A stretch of DNA of 64,000 bases from Mycoplasma sp. Bg1 (GTDB lineage: Bacteria; Bacillota_I; Bacilli_A; Mycoplasmatales; Hepatoplasmataceae): NCBI GenBank assembly GCA_001641205.1, contig LSMX01000002.1, forward strand, positions 62,001-126,000, read 5' to 3'. A model generated the notes under the pieces. It did not search any database, was not told the origin of the DNA, and saw only the letters and a list, made by a program, of their open reading frames with translations. Below, piece after piece: positions 8,860 through 18,388 of the stretch. A program made the translations under genes and the position numbers. Positions within the stretch are counted from its first letter, which is position 1. The number at the start of each line of letters is the position of its first letter.

Positions 8860-10581
8860 TTAGATTGATTCAGCATTAATAAATCCATTACTATATAAAA
8901 AGTCTCAAGTAATATTTGGTTCTTGACTAGGATTTTCAAAAATTAGTTTTGTTCCTTCTGGAGTCATTCCAGTTGGTTTATAAGTTTCTCCATTATGTTC
9001 AAAAGTAGTATTAGGAGCAGTAAAAAATACTAATGGATCTGTTGTTGCGGTAAAACCAAGTGGCAATGCAGTGGTTGTGTCCATTATTGCAGCATCATTA
9101 TCAATTATAGTATCTACTTTTTCTCCATTAGCAAATACTCATGGTGTTTCATTTGCATAAGATTCATCATATTTACCTGCTTTTCCAAATGAATTGTCTG
9201 TAATTTCTTTACCAATTTCAATTGGATCTGGTTGTTCCATATAGTCTCATTCATTATTCTTTGTATTTGGTTTTATTTGTTGATAACCATATCCTCATTG
9301 AGACATTCCTGAAATACTTTCTCCACGTGTTCCATAATATGATCTTCTAGACTGTGTTGAAATAAAAGCATCACCGGTTGGTGTATAAGAATTAACTAAT
9401 GAAGCTTCAAGAGATCATTCACCATCATCAGCATCACCATTAGTATCAAATTTTATTTCATCTTGCGGCATGTATCATGCTGTTGATGAACCCTCATTAA
9501 ATAAATCTATACTTAAATCTGTATCAATTTTTTCTAATCCTTTGATGATATAATCTTCTTCTTGTTCAAATGAATTATCATCTTCTGGTGGATTAGTATG
9601 AAGTAAAAAATTATTAAATGAATCTAATTCTGCTTGCATATATGGATCTGCAGTTCCGGTTCCAGCAATTCTAACATCCTTTGCTTGGTCATAAATAGAT
9701 TGAGTAACTTTAGGAGTTTTTGTTCATTGTAAAATATTAGTAATCATATTATTAACATTTTCTGCAAAAACTTTTCCTTCTATTAAATTTGGATTATTTG
9801 CTTCACTAGGAGCTGAAGGATAATCAGCTATTCCACCATCATCAAATTCATTAAATAACATTCAATTAAAAAATGTATAAGCTACTAATAAATCTGTAAG
9901 ATAATTTTCATTAACAACTCAATCCAAATAACTTGTAAGTGCTTCTATATTTTGTAAATTAGTATTTTTTTCATCATTTTTATAAACTCCATCCAAGCTT
10001 TTTCAAGAAACAACATTAGAAGTTCAAATTGTTGTAGCATCATCTACTTGTTTTGACATTAAATTATCTTTAAAAAAGATTGAAACAGGGGCAGGAACCC
10101 GCATATAAACATTAATTGGAGCAACTAATGCATAATCCGCACTATCTGATGCAATATAACTTGATGTCCCATCATCATCAGTAAATTCAGCTTCCATTAT
10201 GTTTAATTTATAATCTTCACCCTTAAGATTTTCTGCTTCTTGATTTGCAACATTTAATGCTTGAAATCCAATTCCATCTTTTGTTTCCATAACATTTCTT
10301 GTAAGATCTGTATCAGTTATAACATAAGTAAGATTTTCTTCATTACCTCATCCATCTTCATCTTCAATTTGATTAAGATCACCATAATCAAGTAAATGTC
10401 CACCAGTAGCAGAAACAGTATTAAATGCTACAGGTTTAATTACCCCATCATGTTTTGGTTGCCCAGTAAAATATGTAGTTGGAGCAACAATTGCAGTTGT
10501 AACTAAACAAGTTGCAACTCCAACTCCAATTAATTTGTTTCTTTCATTTTGAAAAAACATTTTTACCGTATCTATATTCAT
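8860..10581 (-). CDS. pstS: PstS-like phosphate-binding protein, first of a tandem pair, apparently permuted
   Basis: This 573-residue protein has an N-terminal membrane anchor (about residues 15-37, KLIGVGVATCLVTTAIVAP) without a clear lipobox, then an extracellular domain. NTVSATGGHL near residue 57 corresponds to the SGT phosphate loop that in classical PstS lies in the middle. The classical N-terminal loop GST(S)xxP appears only at residues 307-310 (AGTGTADPY). The end (PSQEPNITWDFLF-like) resembles the IxxWxDL strand that classically precedes the SGT loop, so the domain order looks circularly permuted. It is paralogous to the gene at 10899-12530 over its whole length. RBS GGGGGA precedes ATG 10581. 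Phosphate as ligand is inferred from the operon. Confidence 0.8.
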
Positions 10582-10724
10582 TTTTTTCCCCCTAAATTTA
10601 AATATATTTATTTTCTTCTATTTTAGAACTAAAATAATTATTACAATCTATTTATAACATTAGAAAATGATTAAATTTATTTACTTAAAATAAATAATAT
10701 TCAAAAGATAAAATGACTTTTATA

Positions 10725-10778
10725 TAGTATTTTTTTAGTTACAAAATAGTAAGAAAAAAATAAAAATAAGTTTGACAA
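10725..10778 (-). promoter_or_regulatory. Pho-box-like direct repeats upstream of pstS copy 1
   Basis: Within the 317-base gap between the two pstS genes, the minus strand carries TTACTA (10747-10752), TAACTA (10736-10741) and ATACTA (10725-10730), each 11 bases from the next, with TATATAAAA partly overlapping the last. A TTGTCAA lies 26 bases upstream of the first repeat. The same arrangement with the same spacings occurs before the other pstS copy. Nothing else recognisable is in this gap apart from AT-rich sequence and the Shine-Dalgarno site. Confidence 0.45.
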
Positions 10779-10898
10779 GTTTTAAAATTTTGAATAAAAA
10801 ATACTAAAAATTAAAAGAAAAAACCATTAATAAATATTTTATTTTAATGATTTTTATATATTTGTATAAATTTAATAGAGTAATATATTTTATATAAA

Positions 10899-12530
10899 TT
10901 ATTTAAGAGGTTCAGCTTCAATAAAGCCATTACTAAATAAGAAATCTCAAGTAATATTTGGTTCTTGACTAGGATTATCAAAAATTAATTTTGTTCCCTC
11001 TGGAGTCATTCCAGTTGGTTTATAATTTCCGGCAGGATTTTGATTATCTCCTTGATAATAAAATTTAGTATCATCAGCTGTAAAAAAGACTAATGGATCT
11101 GTTGTTGCAGTAAATCCAAGTGGTAAGGCAATATTAGGATTCATTATTTCACTTTCAGTTGAAGATTTTTCATCACTAAACATTCATGGAACTTCATTTG
11201 CATAAGGTTCATCTCCATTTTTTTGTTCCCCGAATGAATCTTTCTTAATAGCACCACTTTCAATGTCTTCTACTTCTGGCTGTTCCATATAGTTTCATTC
11301 TTTTGATCTTGATTTAGGATTTGTTGATTGATAACCATATCCTCATTGAGACATTCCAGAAATACTATCTCCACGTACTCCATAATATGATCTTCTAGAT
11401 TGTGTTCCAATAAAAGCATTTGCGGGAGGTAAATTTGAATTTACTCCATTTCCTTCAAGACTTCATTCTCCATTATCACCGCCAGCATTAAAACTAATTT
11501 CTTCACTAGGCATATATCATGCAGTTGAAGATCCTTGGCTCATTAATTCAATACTTATTTCTTCATTATCATAAGTATTTTTTGGAATTATTTCTTCTAA
11601 AACTTCAGTATTAAAAGTATTTGCTTTAGCTTGAACAAAAGGGTCATCTGTTCCCGTTCCTGCAATATCAATAAACATTGTTGAATTATCAAACTGAATT
11701 TCATTTGTTTTTTCTGAATCATTAAGATTTTTAACATTATCTAACATTTTTTCAACATTTTTTATAAAAGCAGTTGTTGTAATTGAATCTGGATTACCAT
11801 AACCTTCTAAAGATGTGTAATTAGTGCCAGCATCAGCATCAGTAAATAACATTCAATTAAAAAATGTAAATTCCATTAATAAATCATCAAGATATTTTTC
11901 ACTATATGCTCAATTAAAATAACTTTTAAGAGCTTCATTATGATCAACATCTCATCCTACTAAATTTTTTGTGGTTAAGTCAGTTTCTCAAATTGTTTTT
12001 TCACCTTCTAGTGTTGTACTATTAACCATTAAGTTATCTTTAAAAAAGATTGAAACAGGAGCTGGAACCCGCATATAAATATTAATTGGAGCAACTAAAT
12101 CATAATTTTCTGAATCTGTTGGATCAACCATCTCTCCATCAAATTCAGCACTCATTATATTTAAGTCTTTTGGATTAGTTACCGCTTCATGAATTGCAAC
12201 ATTTTTTCCAATAAATCCAAGACCATTTTCTATATCTAAAACATTATTTACAAGGTCAGCATCTGTTGTCACATAGCTAAGATATTCTTCGTTACCCCAA
12301 CCATATTCATCTTTATTTAACTCCATATCACCATAATCAGCTAAGTGACCCCCAGTAGCTGAAATAGTATTAAAAGCCACTGGCTTAACTACTCCTTCAT
12401 ATTTTGGTTGTCCAGTAAAGTATGTAGTTGGAGCAACAATTGCAGTCGTAACCAAACAAGAAGCAACTCCGATTCCGATTAACTTATTTCTTTCATTTTG
12501 AAAGAACATTTTTACCGTATCTAAACTCAT
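10899..12530 (-). CDS. pstS: PstS-like phosphate-binding protein, second of a tandem pair, apparently permuted
   Basis: The 543-residue protein is a clear paralogue of its downstream neighbour: both start with xxDTVKMFFQNERNKLIG followed by a membrane anchor, and share YFTGQPK, SATGGHL, MRVPAPVSIFFKDNLM and IALPLGFTATTDPLVFF-type blocks. The SGT-like loop (SATGG, residues 57-61) comes before the GTGTDDPF loop (residues 291-298) and the MSQGSSTAW segment, the reverse of classical PstS order. I chose ATG 12530, which has GAGG upstream and aligns with the paralogue's start, over the TTG four codons earlier. It is the first gene of the four-gene phosphate operon and has a Pho-box-like region upstream. 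Confidence 0.8.
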
Positions 12531-12680
12531 TTTTTTCCTCAATATTAAATATTAAATTTATTTTATTAATTATTTTTGTTATTACTATAATGTTTAATAA
12601 CAACTTATTTATATCATTGAAAATTATCAAAATTAAAATAATAAAAGGAAAAAAATTAAAGATAAAAAAAGATTTATATA

Positions 12681-12734
12681 TGGTATTTAATTAGTAATAA
12701 AATAGTAATAAAAAAATTAAAAAAAACTTGACAA
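12681..12734 (-). promoter_or_regulatory. Pho-box-like direct repeats upstream of pstS copy 2
   Basis: On the minus strand TTACTA (12703-12708), TTACTA (12692-12697) and ATACCA (12681-12686) recur at 11-base intervals, with TATATAA partly overlapping the last as a likely -10 region. TTGTCAA is 26 bases upstream of the first repeat, exactly as in the other copy. The 403-base gap 12531-12933 otherwise holds only AT-rich sequence and the upstream region of the divergent plus-strand gene. Confidence 0.45.
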
Positions 12735-12933
12735 ATTTTTTAGATTTTTTATTTTTAAAATAAATACTTCTTTTTTAAGATATTTAATCTTAAAATAATA
12801 AAAGCAAAAATTAAATTGAAAAATATAAAAGAATATAATTTAAAATACTATAAATTATTTATATTATTAATTTTTAAATATTAATAATCTATTAATATAA
12901 TTAAATAATGGAATTTTAAGAAAGAAATAAAAA

Positions 12934-13269
12934 ATGGGAGCAAATATTACTGTTGATAAATTTGAAAAATGGATGCAAAAAAATTACTGAACAATAAAAA
13001 GAACAAACAAACATGTAACATGAATATTTGAACCAAAAGATTGTGAAGGAAAAAGAATTACATATAATATTATTACTTTAAATCATCATCGAACTAAAGG
13101 TCAAGGAATTGGTCAAGGAACTTTACTACGAGTAGCAAAAGTAATGAAAATACCAAAAAATAATTTAATAGATTTAATAAGAACAAATACAGAATATAAA
13201 GTTCCAAAAACAATTAATAATAATAGTAAATTAAAACAAAAATCCCTAAAAAACATTACTGAAAACTAA
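12934..13269 (+). CDS. Small HicA-like protein (putative orphan mRNA interferase)
   Basis: The 111-residue frame has two UGA-Trp codons. The layout resembles HicA toxins: a helix (DKFEKWMQKNYW), a strand with a histidine (RTNKHVTWIFE) where HicA has its GSHH-type catalytic His, a histidine-bearing loop (LNHHRTKGQG), then GQGTLLRVAKVMKIPKNNLI matching the HicA C-terminal GTLrsIlrqagi helix. HicA proteins cut mRNA and are normally paired with a HicB antitoxin. I see no HicB next to it: ftsZ is the next plus-strand gene and pstS is divergent. The similarity is by eye and weak; it may be another double-stranded-RNA-binding-fold protein. Confidence 0.4.
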
Positions 13270-13632
13270 TTAGTTTAAAAAATATTTATTATTTAAACTT
13301 ACATAGTTGTAATAAATCAACAATAATTTTAATTAAACAGTTAATTAATAATCAAAATGAGAAAATAAAATATAAACTATAGCAAAAACCATATAAATAT
13401 TAAAAAAAATTATATAATTACATTGGAGATTAAAAGTATGGATTATAAGGGAATTAATATAATGATACTAGTCTTAAAATAAGATTTATTGTACATAATA
13501 AATAATTCAATTATAAATATCTTGATTTTTACTTTCAATATTTTATTTAACTAAATAAAATAGCCAAAAAAAAGTTAACAAAATAACTTAAAGAAATGCT
13601 TATAAATTAAGCAAATAAAACACGGAGGAAAT
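13270..13632 (+). other. ftsZ upstream region with a candidate leader mini-ORF
   Basis: This 363-base gap contains TATAAT at 13413-13418 and GGAG at 13424-13427, followed by a 14-codon frame (13438-13482, ATG to TAA), which could be a leader peptide or chance. The rest is AT-rich, with no clear RNA structure. The ftsZ Shine-Dalgarno GGAGG ends six bases before its ATG. Confidence 0.35.
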
Positions 13633-14754
13633 ATGAAAAGAAAGGAAATTACTTCAAAAGAAACTTACTTATCAAAAAAATTAGCATTTGAAAATGTTGA
13701 TAAAAGAATAAAAGTTGGAGTTCTTGGAGTCGGTGGAGGTGGATCTAATGCTGTTGTGCATGCTGCAGATAGCTTAAGAAACATTTCTAATAATTTAGAT
13801 TTCTTAATTATAAATACTGATATACAAGCATTAAAAAAACCAGGTTTGCAAAATGTTAAAAAAATGTTAATCGGAGAAACAAGTGCTAAAGGTTTTGGTT
13901 CAGGTGGAGTAAAAGAACTTGGAAAAAAAGCTGCTCTTGAATCTAAAGAAAAAATTAGAGAATTTATAAAAGATAAAGACATTCTATTTATTTCTGCTGG
14001 ATTAGGTGGAGGAACAGGTTCTGGAGCTTCACCAATAATTGCTAAAATAGCTAAAGAAGAAAAAGTGTTAGCATTAGTTTTTGGAACATTACCATGAAGA
14101 TTTGAAGGAATCGAACGTTATAAAAACGCAGTTGAATCAAATAATGAATTAATTCAAGTTACTGATTCTCTTATCTTATTTGATAATGAACTATTTTTAG
14201 ATGAATCAAGAACTGAAAAAAATGAATCACTTTCTGAATTATTTAAAGAAGTTAATGATAGTTTTGTAAGATCAATTTTAACATTAATGGATTTAATTTA
14301 TGATGACTCATTAATTAATGTCGACTTTAATGATATTAAAAATTCATTAAGAAATTCAGGATATGGATTATTTAATGCCTTTACAATTGATGAAATTTCA
14401 TTTAATGAAGAAGATATTGAAGATAATCTTAAAAATATTCAAAGAAACTTTGCAGAAAAATTTAATTCAAAACTTTCTTCACTTGATCAAAATGATGTTA
14501 AACAAGCAAAAAATATTGTATTAAATATTTCAGGATCAAAAGGTGTTTTAAAAATGAATTTAATTCATGAAATAATTAAACAATTAGAAAAACACACAAA
14601 CCCTGATGTTGATTATATTTTTGGAGTTTCATATAATGAATATTTAAATGATAAAATTAAAATTTCATATTTAATTACAGGTTTAAATAAAAAACTTGAC
14701 CAAACTCTAAAACAAGTAAATGTAGAAGAAACCAAAAACGCAAATATTGAATAA
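13633..14754 (+). CDS. ftsZ: Cell division protein FtsZ
   Basis: FtsZ is the tubulin-like GTPase that forms the division ring. The 373-residue protein has the GTP-binding loops LGVGGGGSNAVVHA (31-44), INTDIQAL (60-67) and the tubulin signature GGGTGSGA (125-132), then a UGA-Trp in TLPWRFEG. The C-terminal domain contains LINVDFNDIKNSLRNSGYGL, matching the T7 synergy loop that triggers hydrolysis. The conserved C-terminal peptide that binds FtsA or ZipA is not recognisable; the tail ends KNANIE. A strong GGAGG site precedes ATG 13633. The usual mraZ-mraW-ftsA neighbours are missing; two unknown membrane proteins follow instead. Confidence 0.95.
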
Positions 14755-14768
14755 TTAAATAAAAAAAT

Positions 14769-15584
14769 ATGACCCATTTCTTGTGAATATATATATTAGG
14801 ATTAATAATTTTAATGCTAATAATATTTATTGAATTATATTTTATTGTTAAAAGAATAGTTCTTAGTTGTGAATTTCAAAAACAAAAGATAAAAGATAAA
14901 AAATATACTTCAGCTTTATATAGATTTTACGTTTACTCAAAATACCATAATAAAAGTCCAATTAATAATTTTATTGCAGATTTTAAAAGATTTTACGAAT
15001 TAGATAATTTAGACAAACTAGATGACGAATATAGAGAATTTAATATCAATAGAACCATTGGTTTTAATCGTGATGTTTCTGCTTTGAGTTACAAAAAACA
15101 ACTAAATGCTATTAATGCTGATCCAATAGATTTGCAAAACGATATTATTAGTAATTTAGAACAATTAAATAGTAGGCTTAATAATATTCAAAATTTATCA
15201 AATATTGCTCCTATTAACAATCAGGAGCAAATAAGTAGTAGGATTGTTAACAATCAAGATGAAGAGGTTGTTGTACAAGAAGAACCTATTTCAAATACAA
15301 AAATTAAAATTGCTACTTCAAGAAATAACTCTAGTTCTTCTAGTTCTACAGAAGATAGAGAATTAGCTCTTGAAAAGAAAAAAGAAAAAATACTTAAAAA
15401 ACAAGAGAAAAAAGATAGTAAAAATAGTAAGAAAGATAGTAAGGAAGAAACTAGTGATGATTCACCTTATTTCAATCCGAATGATACTACTACAAAAGTT
15501 AAACAAAGTAAAAAAGAAGTCTTAGCAATGGAAAAAGAGAAAAAAGATAAAGCTGCCCTTAAAAAATTAATGTCAGATATTTAA
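14769..15584 (+). CDS. Membrane-anchored protein with charged low-complexity tail, downstream of ftsZ
   Basis: The 271-residue frame starts at ATG 14769 (UGA-Trp at residue 6) so that the whole N-terminal hydrophobic helix (about residues 4-26) is included. A cytoplasmic region follows with YRFYVYSKYHNKSPINNFIADF, then an Asn/Gln-rich stretch and a Ser-rich run (about residues 175-195), and finally a Lys/Ser/Glu-rich tail that may be disordered or coiled. I recognise no family. It follows ftsZ by 14 bases with no strong Shine-Dalgarno, so co-transcription and perhaps coupled translation are likely. A role tied to division is inferred only from this position. Confidence 0.65.
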
Positions 15585-15594
15585 GGATATTATT

Positions 15595-16359
15595 ATGTTT
15601 GAAAAAATTGGAAATTTTATAATAGGTTTGGACAACGCTGTATTATTTTGTTTAATTATATTGATGGTCTTTATAATTATTATTTTAGCAATTGTTTCCA
15701 TTATTGTTTTGTTTCTAAAAAATCATCGAAAAATATCTAAATTAAGTATTATTAGACAGGAAGATAACCATTATTTAGTTTGATTTAATAATTTCCATAA
15801 TGAATCAAATACTAAAAGAAAAATAATTGATACTGATTTAATAATTACTGGAGATAAAAAAGAAATTTTAAGAATTAATAATCCGACAAATGTTGGAAAA
15901 TATAAATTATCAAATGGTTTTATGTATCAAAATCTAAAAGCACAAGAAAATTTACAAGGTACCTTCAACATAAACTACTTTACAAAAAGTCACAATATAA
16001 AAATTAAAAATATTTTTACTAAAGATATCAGCAAAAATAATGTAGTACTTATAAAGAATTTTTCATACACACCTTTTATGAGATTTAAAAAAGGTGGCTA
16101 TCAATTAAATATAGCAATTGATTTTTCTGATTCTAAAAATATTAGTAAAATAACTTTACTTCTTTATAAAACACTTGATCTTGATGAGGAAGCTGCAAGA
16201 AAAATTGAGATTAAAAAAATAAAAAATAATTACAAATTTATTTTAAAAGAGAAATATGAAAAGGAATATGTTTGTGTAATCTTGCGGATTATTATTAGAG
16301 ATAAAAATGATAAATATGCTCCTCCACAATTAGTAGAAGAAATTTTATATTTTGAATAA
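15595..16359 (+). CDS. Membrane-anchored protein of unknown function, third gene of the ftsZ cluster
   Basis: The 254-residue frame has one strong transmembrane segment (about residues 17-42, LFCLIILMVFIIIILAIVSI) followed by a basic stop-transfer patch (KNHRKISK) and a soluble domain. The soluble part continues through a UGA-Trp at residue 63 and looks beta-rich (ITKTLLLYKTLDL, EKEYVCVILRIIIRD). No family is recognised. It starts 10 bases after the preceding gene with AAGGA upstream and ends before a strong terminator, so ftsZ and the two membrane proteins form one transcription unit. Confidence 0.65.
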
Positions 16360-16404
16360 ACTAAAATAAAAAATAAGATAAAAAGTGTTACTACTTAATA
16401 ATGT

Positions 16405-16443
16405 AAATACATTTGAATTTAATAATTCAAATGTATTTTTTTA
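16405..16443 (+). terminator. Rho-independent terminator of the ftsZ unit
   Basis: A long perfect inverted repeat, AAATACATTTGAATT paired with AATTCAAATGTATTT around a short loop, followed by T residues, lies 45 bases after the last gene of the ftsZ cluster. Confidence 0.85.
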
Positions 16444-16488
16444 ATTTAAAATGAAAATATTATAAAAACAAATTAATATAAAACTTAT

Positions 16489-16494
16489 TATAAT
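16489..16494 (+). promoter_or_regulatory. -10 box of the first surface-protein gene
   Basis: TATAAT lies 18 bases before the ATG at 16513 and is followed by TAAGATAAGGAAATAAAC. The same block (TATAATTTAGATAAGGAAATA) precedes the next surface-protein gene, showing that promoter and Shine-Dalgarno were duplicated with the gene. Confidence 0.65.
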
Positions 16495-16512
16495 TAAGAT
16501 AAGGAAATAAAC

Positions 16513-18252
16513 ATGAAAAAATGCTTTTTATTAATTTCAATAATATTAATTTCATTTGGATTTTCAATTAATTCAAGTATTATTAATAACACTTTTAAAA
16601 ATAAAAATAATGATATCAAACAATTAAATTCAAAAAATAATGAGTTTAATAATGATTCTATACCCGAAGAAGATGAAGAAGGCATAGAAATAATATGAGA
16701 AGATGAAGACGCTCATATACCAGAAAATCTTATAGTTACTCCCACAACTGCTACTATTGATTATAAATATAATAATGCACCCAAGCTTAAAAAAATAATT
16801 TTTTTAGCAAAAAATATTAATAGCGGTACTGAAATACCAATGCAAGAAATAGGTATCAAGGAAGGTGAAAAATTAGATAATAATTCAAATGCACAAGATG
16901 ATTACACTTATGATTATGAAGGAAACATTGCTGCTAATCAAAATCTTTTTGAAGGACAAACTTATCATTTTGCTTATTTAAATGCTTATGATTATAATAA
17001 TAATTCTGCTATTTCAACTACTAATCAAATGTTTCAATTTACAACACCAACATTTTTAGAAAAAGGTAAATTCACCACAGATATAAGTGATACTACTACT
17101 ATAGAAAATTCTGCTACTATTGATTTTTATTTTAAACCCTCAACTGCTGAGTACACAGATTGAAAATATGTTTCTAATCAATATAATAGTACTTCTAAAA
17201 AGAAAAATGTTCAACCACTTAAAGTAGAATGAGTAGATAATGGTATAGATTTATTAGGGAGTGCTGAAATTGATAGTGAAACAATTGAAATTAATGATGG
17301 AATTTACCATGGAGAAATAACCACTGATCAAAATGCAGTTAAAAATAATGAGAAATATACTGACACAAAATTAATTATTTATGATGAATTTGCAGAAAAT
17401 GATACAGATAAAAGTAAATATAAATATGAAAGTAATTTTTTTGATATTAATGCAAATAAAGATATATCAAGTGATACAAAAATTTACTCAGATGAAGGTC
17501 CATACTCTAATTCACCAACCGAAATAGAAGAATCAATTGATTATAAAATAGAAAAAAGTGATGATTCAATAATAAATGAAGTTAGTTGAAAAGATGAAAG
17601 CGGGAAAACATTTGAAGGTGCTATAGATAAACTTAATAAAAAAGAAACAGGAACATTATCAACAACTGATTTAACTTCTGGTACCGAATATAATAATACT
17701 TATCTTGAAGTTAAAACTATTAATAAAGATAATGGTAATAAAGAAACCATAGAGAGTGATCATATATATCATTTTAAAACACCTCAAATTGGTGATGTTT
17801 GAGGTGAAGTTACTAAAATAAAAGGTGCTTCAACAACCTTAAAATACACGATTTGACCACCAACTGCCGGAGATGATAAAGACTCATTTTTAGACATAAC
17901 TAATATATTTTGGAAAGAAGAACACAAGCCTAATGGAAAACCATTAGCCCAGGATAATAGTCCCACTCCTTCTCCGAATGCAGGTGAAAATACAATTACT
18001 GGAAAATTAGTTGCAAAAGATTTACCAACAAGAACTCTAATTGAAAATAGTTATTTAGAAATAACATATTTAAATTCTAGCGGAATAGAAGAAACTTTAT
18101 CTACTACTTATATTGTTCCTGATTTTGAATCTGGTAATTTTGTAACTAGAGATGCAATTTTAGGTGCAATTGCTCTTGCAATAATTTTGGTAATTACTAT
18201 AATTATTTCTCTTCTTGTTTATGGTTATAAAAAAAGAAGAAGAGTAACTTAA
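16513..18252 (+). CDS. Surface protein with signal peptide, Ig/FN3-like repeats and C-terminal membrane anchor
   Basis: The 579-residue protein begins with a signal peptide (MKKCFLLISIILISFGFS), has an Asn/Asp/Glu-rich spacer, then about four related beta-type domains. Each ends with a pattern such as LTSGTEYNNTYLEV and is separated by acidic linkers; a Trp, usually UGA-coded, recurs in each (VEWVDNG, EVSWKDES, IFWKEEH). The end is a transmembrane helix (about 548-572) and the tail YKKRRRVT, a type I topology with most of the protein outside. The pattern L-x-P/S-G-T-x-Y resembles fibronectin III or bacterial Ig-like domains. An adhesin or surface coat role is inferred from architecture only. 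It is a smaller paralogue of the next gene. Confidence 0.75.
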
Positions 18253-18363
18253 TTATAAAAACATCATATTATTCTTATTAAAAAATAATTATTAAAGCAT
18301 TATAAAAATAATAGAAATGATTGCCGCTTTTAATAATAATTAATTATTTAATAAAATTTTTAT

Positions 18364-18369
18364 TATAAT
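18364..18369 (+). promoter_or_regulatory. -10 box of the second surface-protein gene
   Basis: TATAAT followed by TTAGATAAGGAAATAATAC and ATG 18389. It is nearly identical to the block before the upstream paralogue. Confidence 0.65.
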
Positions 18370-18388
18370 TTAGATAAGGAAATAATAC

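Noticed and set aside
13665..13982. Minus-strand 105-codon frame opposite ftsZ
   Set aside because: The FtsZ GTP-binding motifs are on the plus strand; this is a shadow frame.
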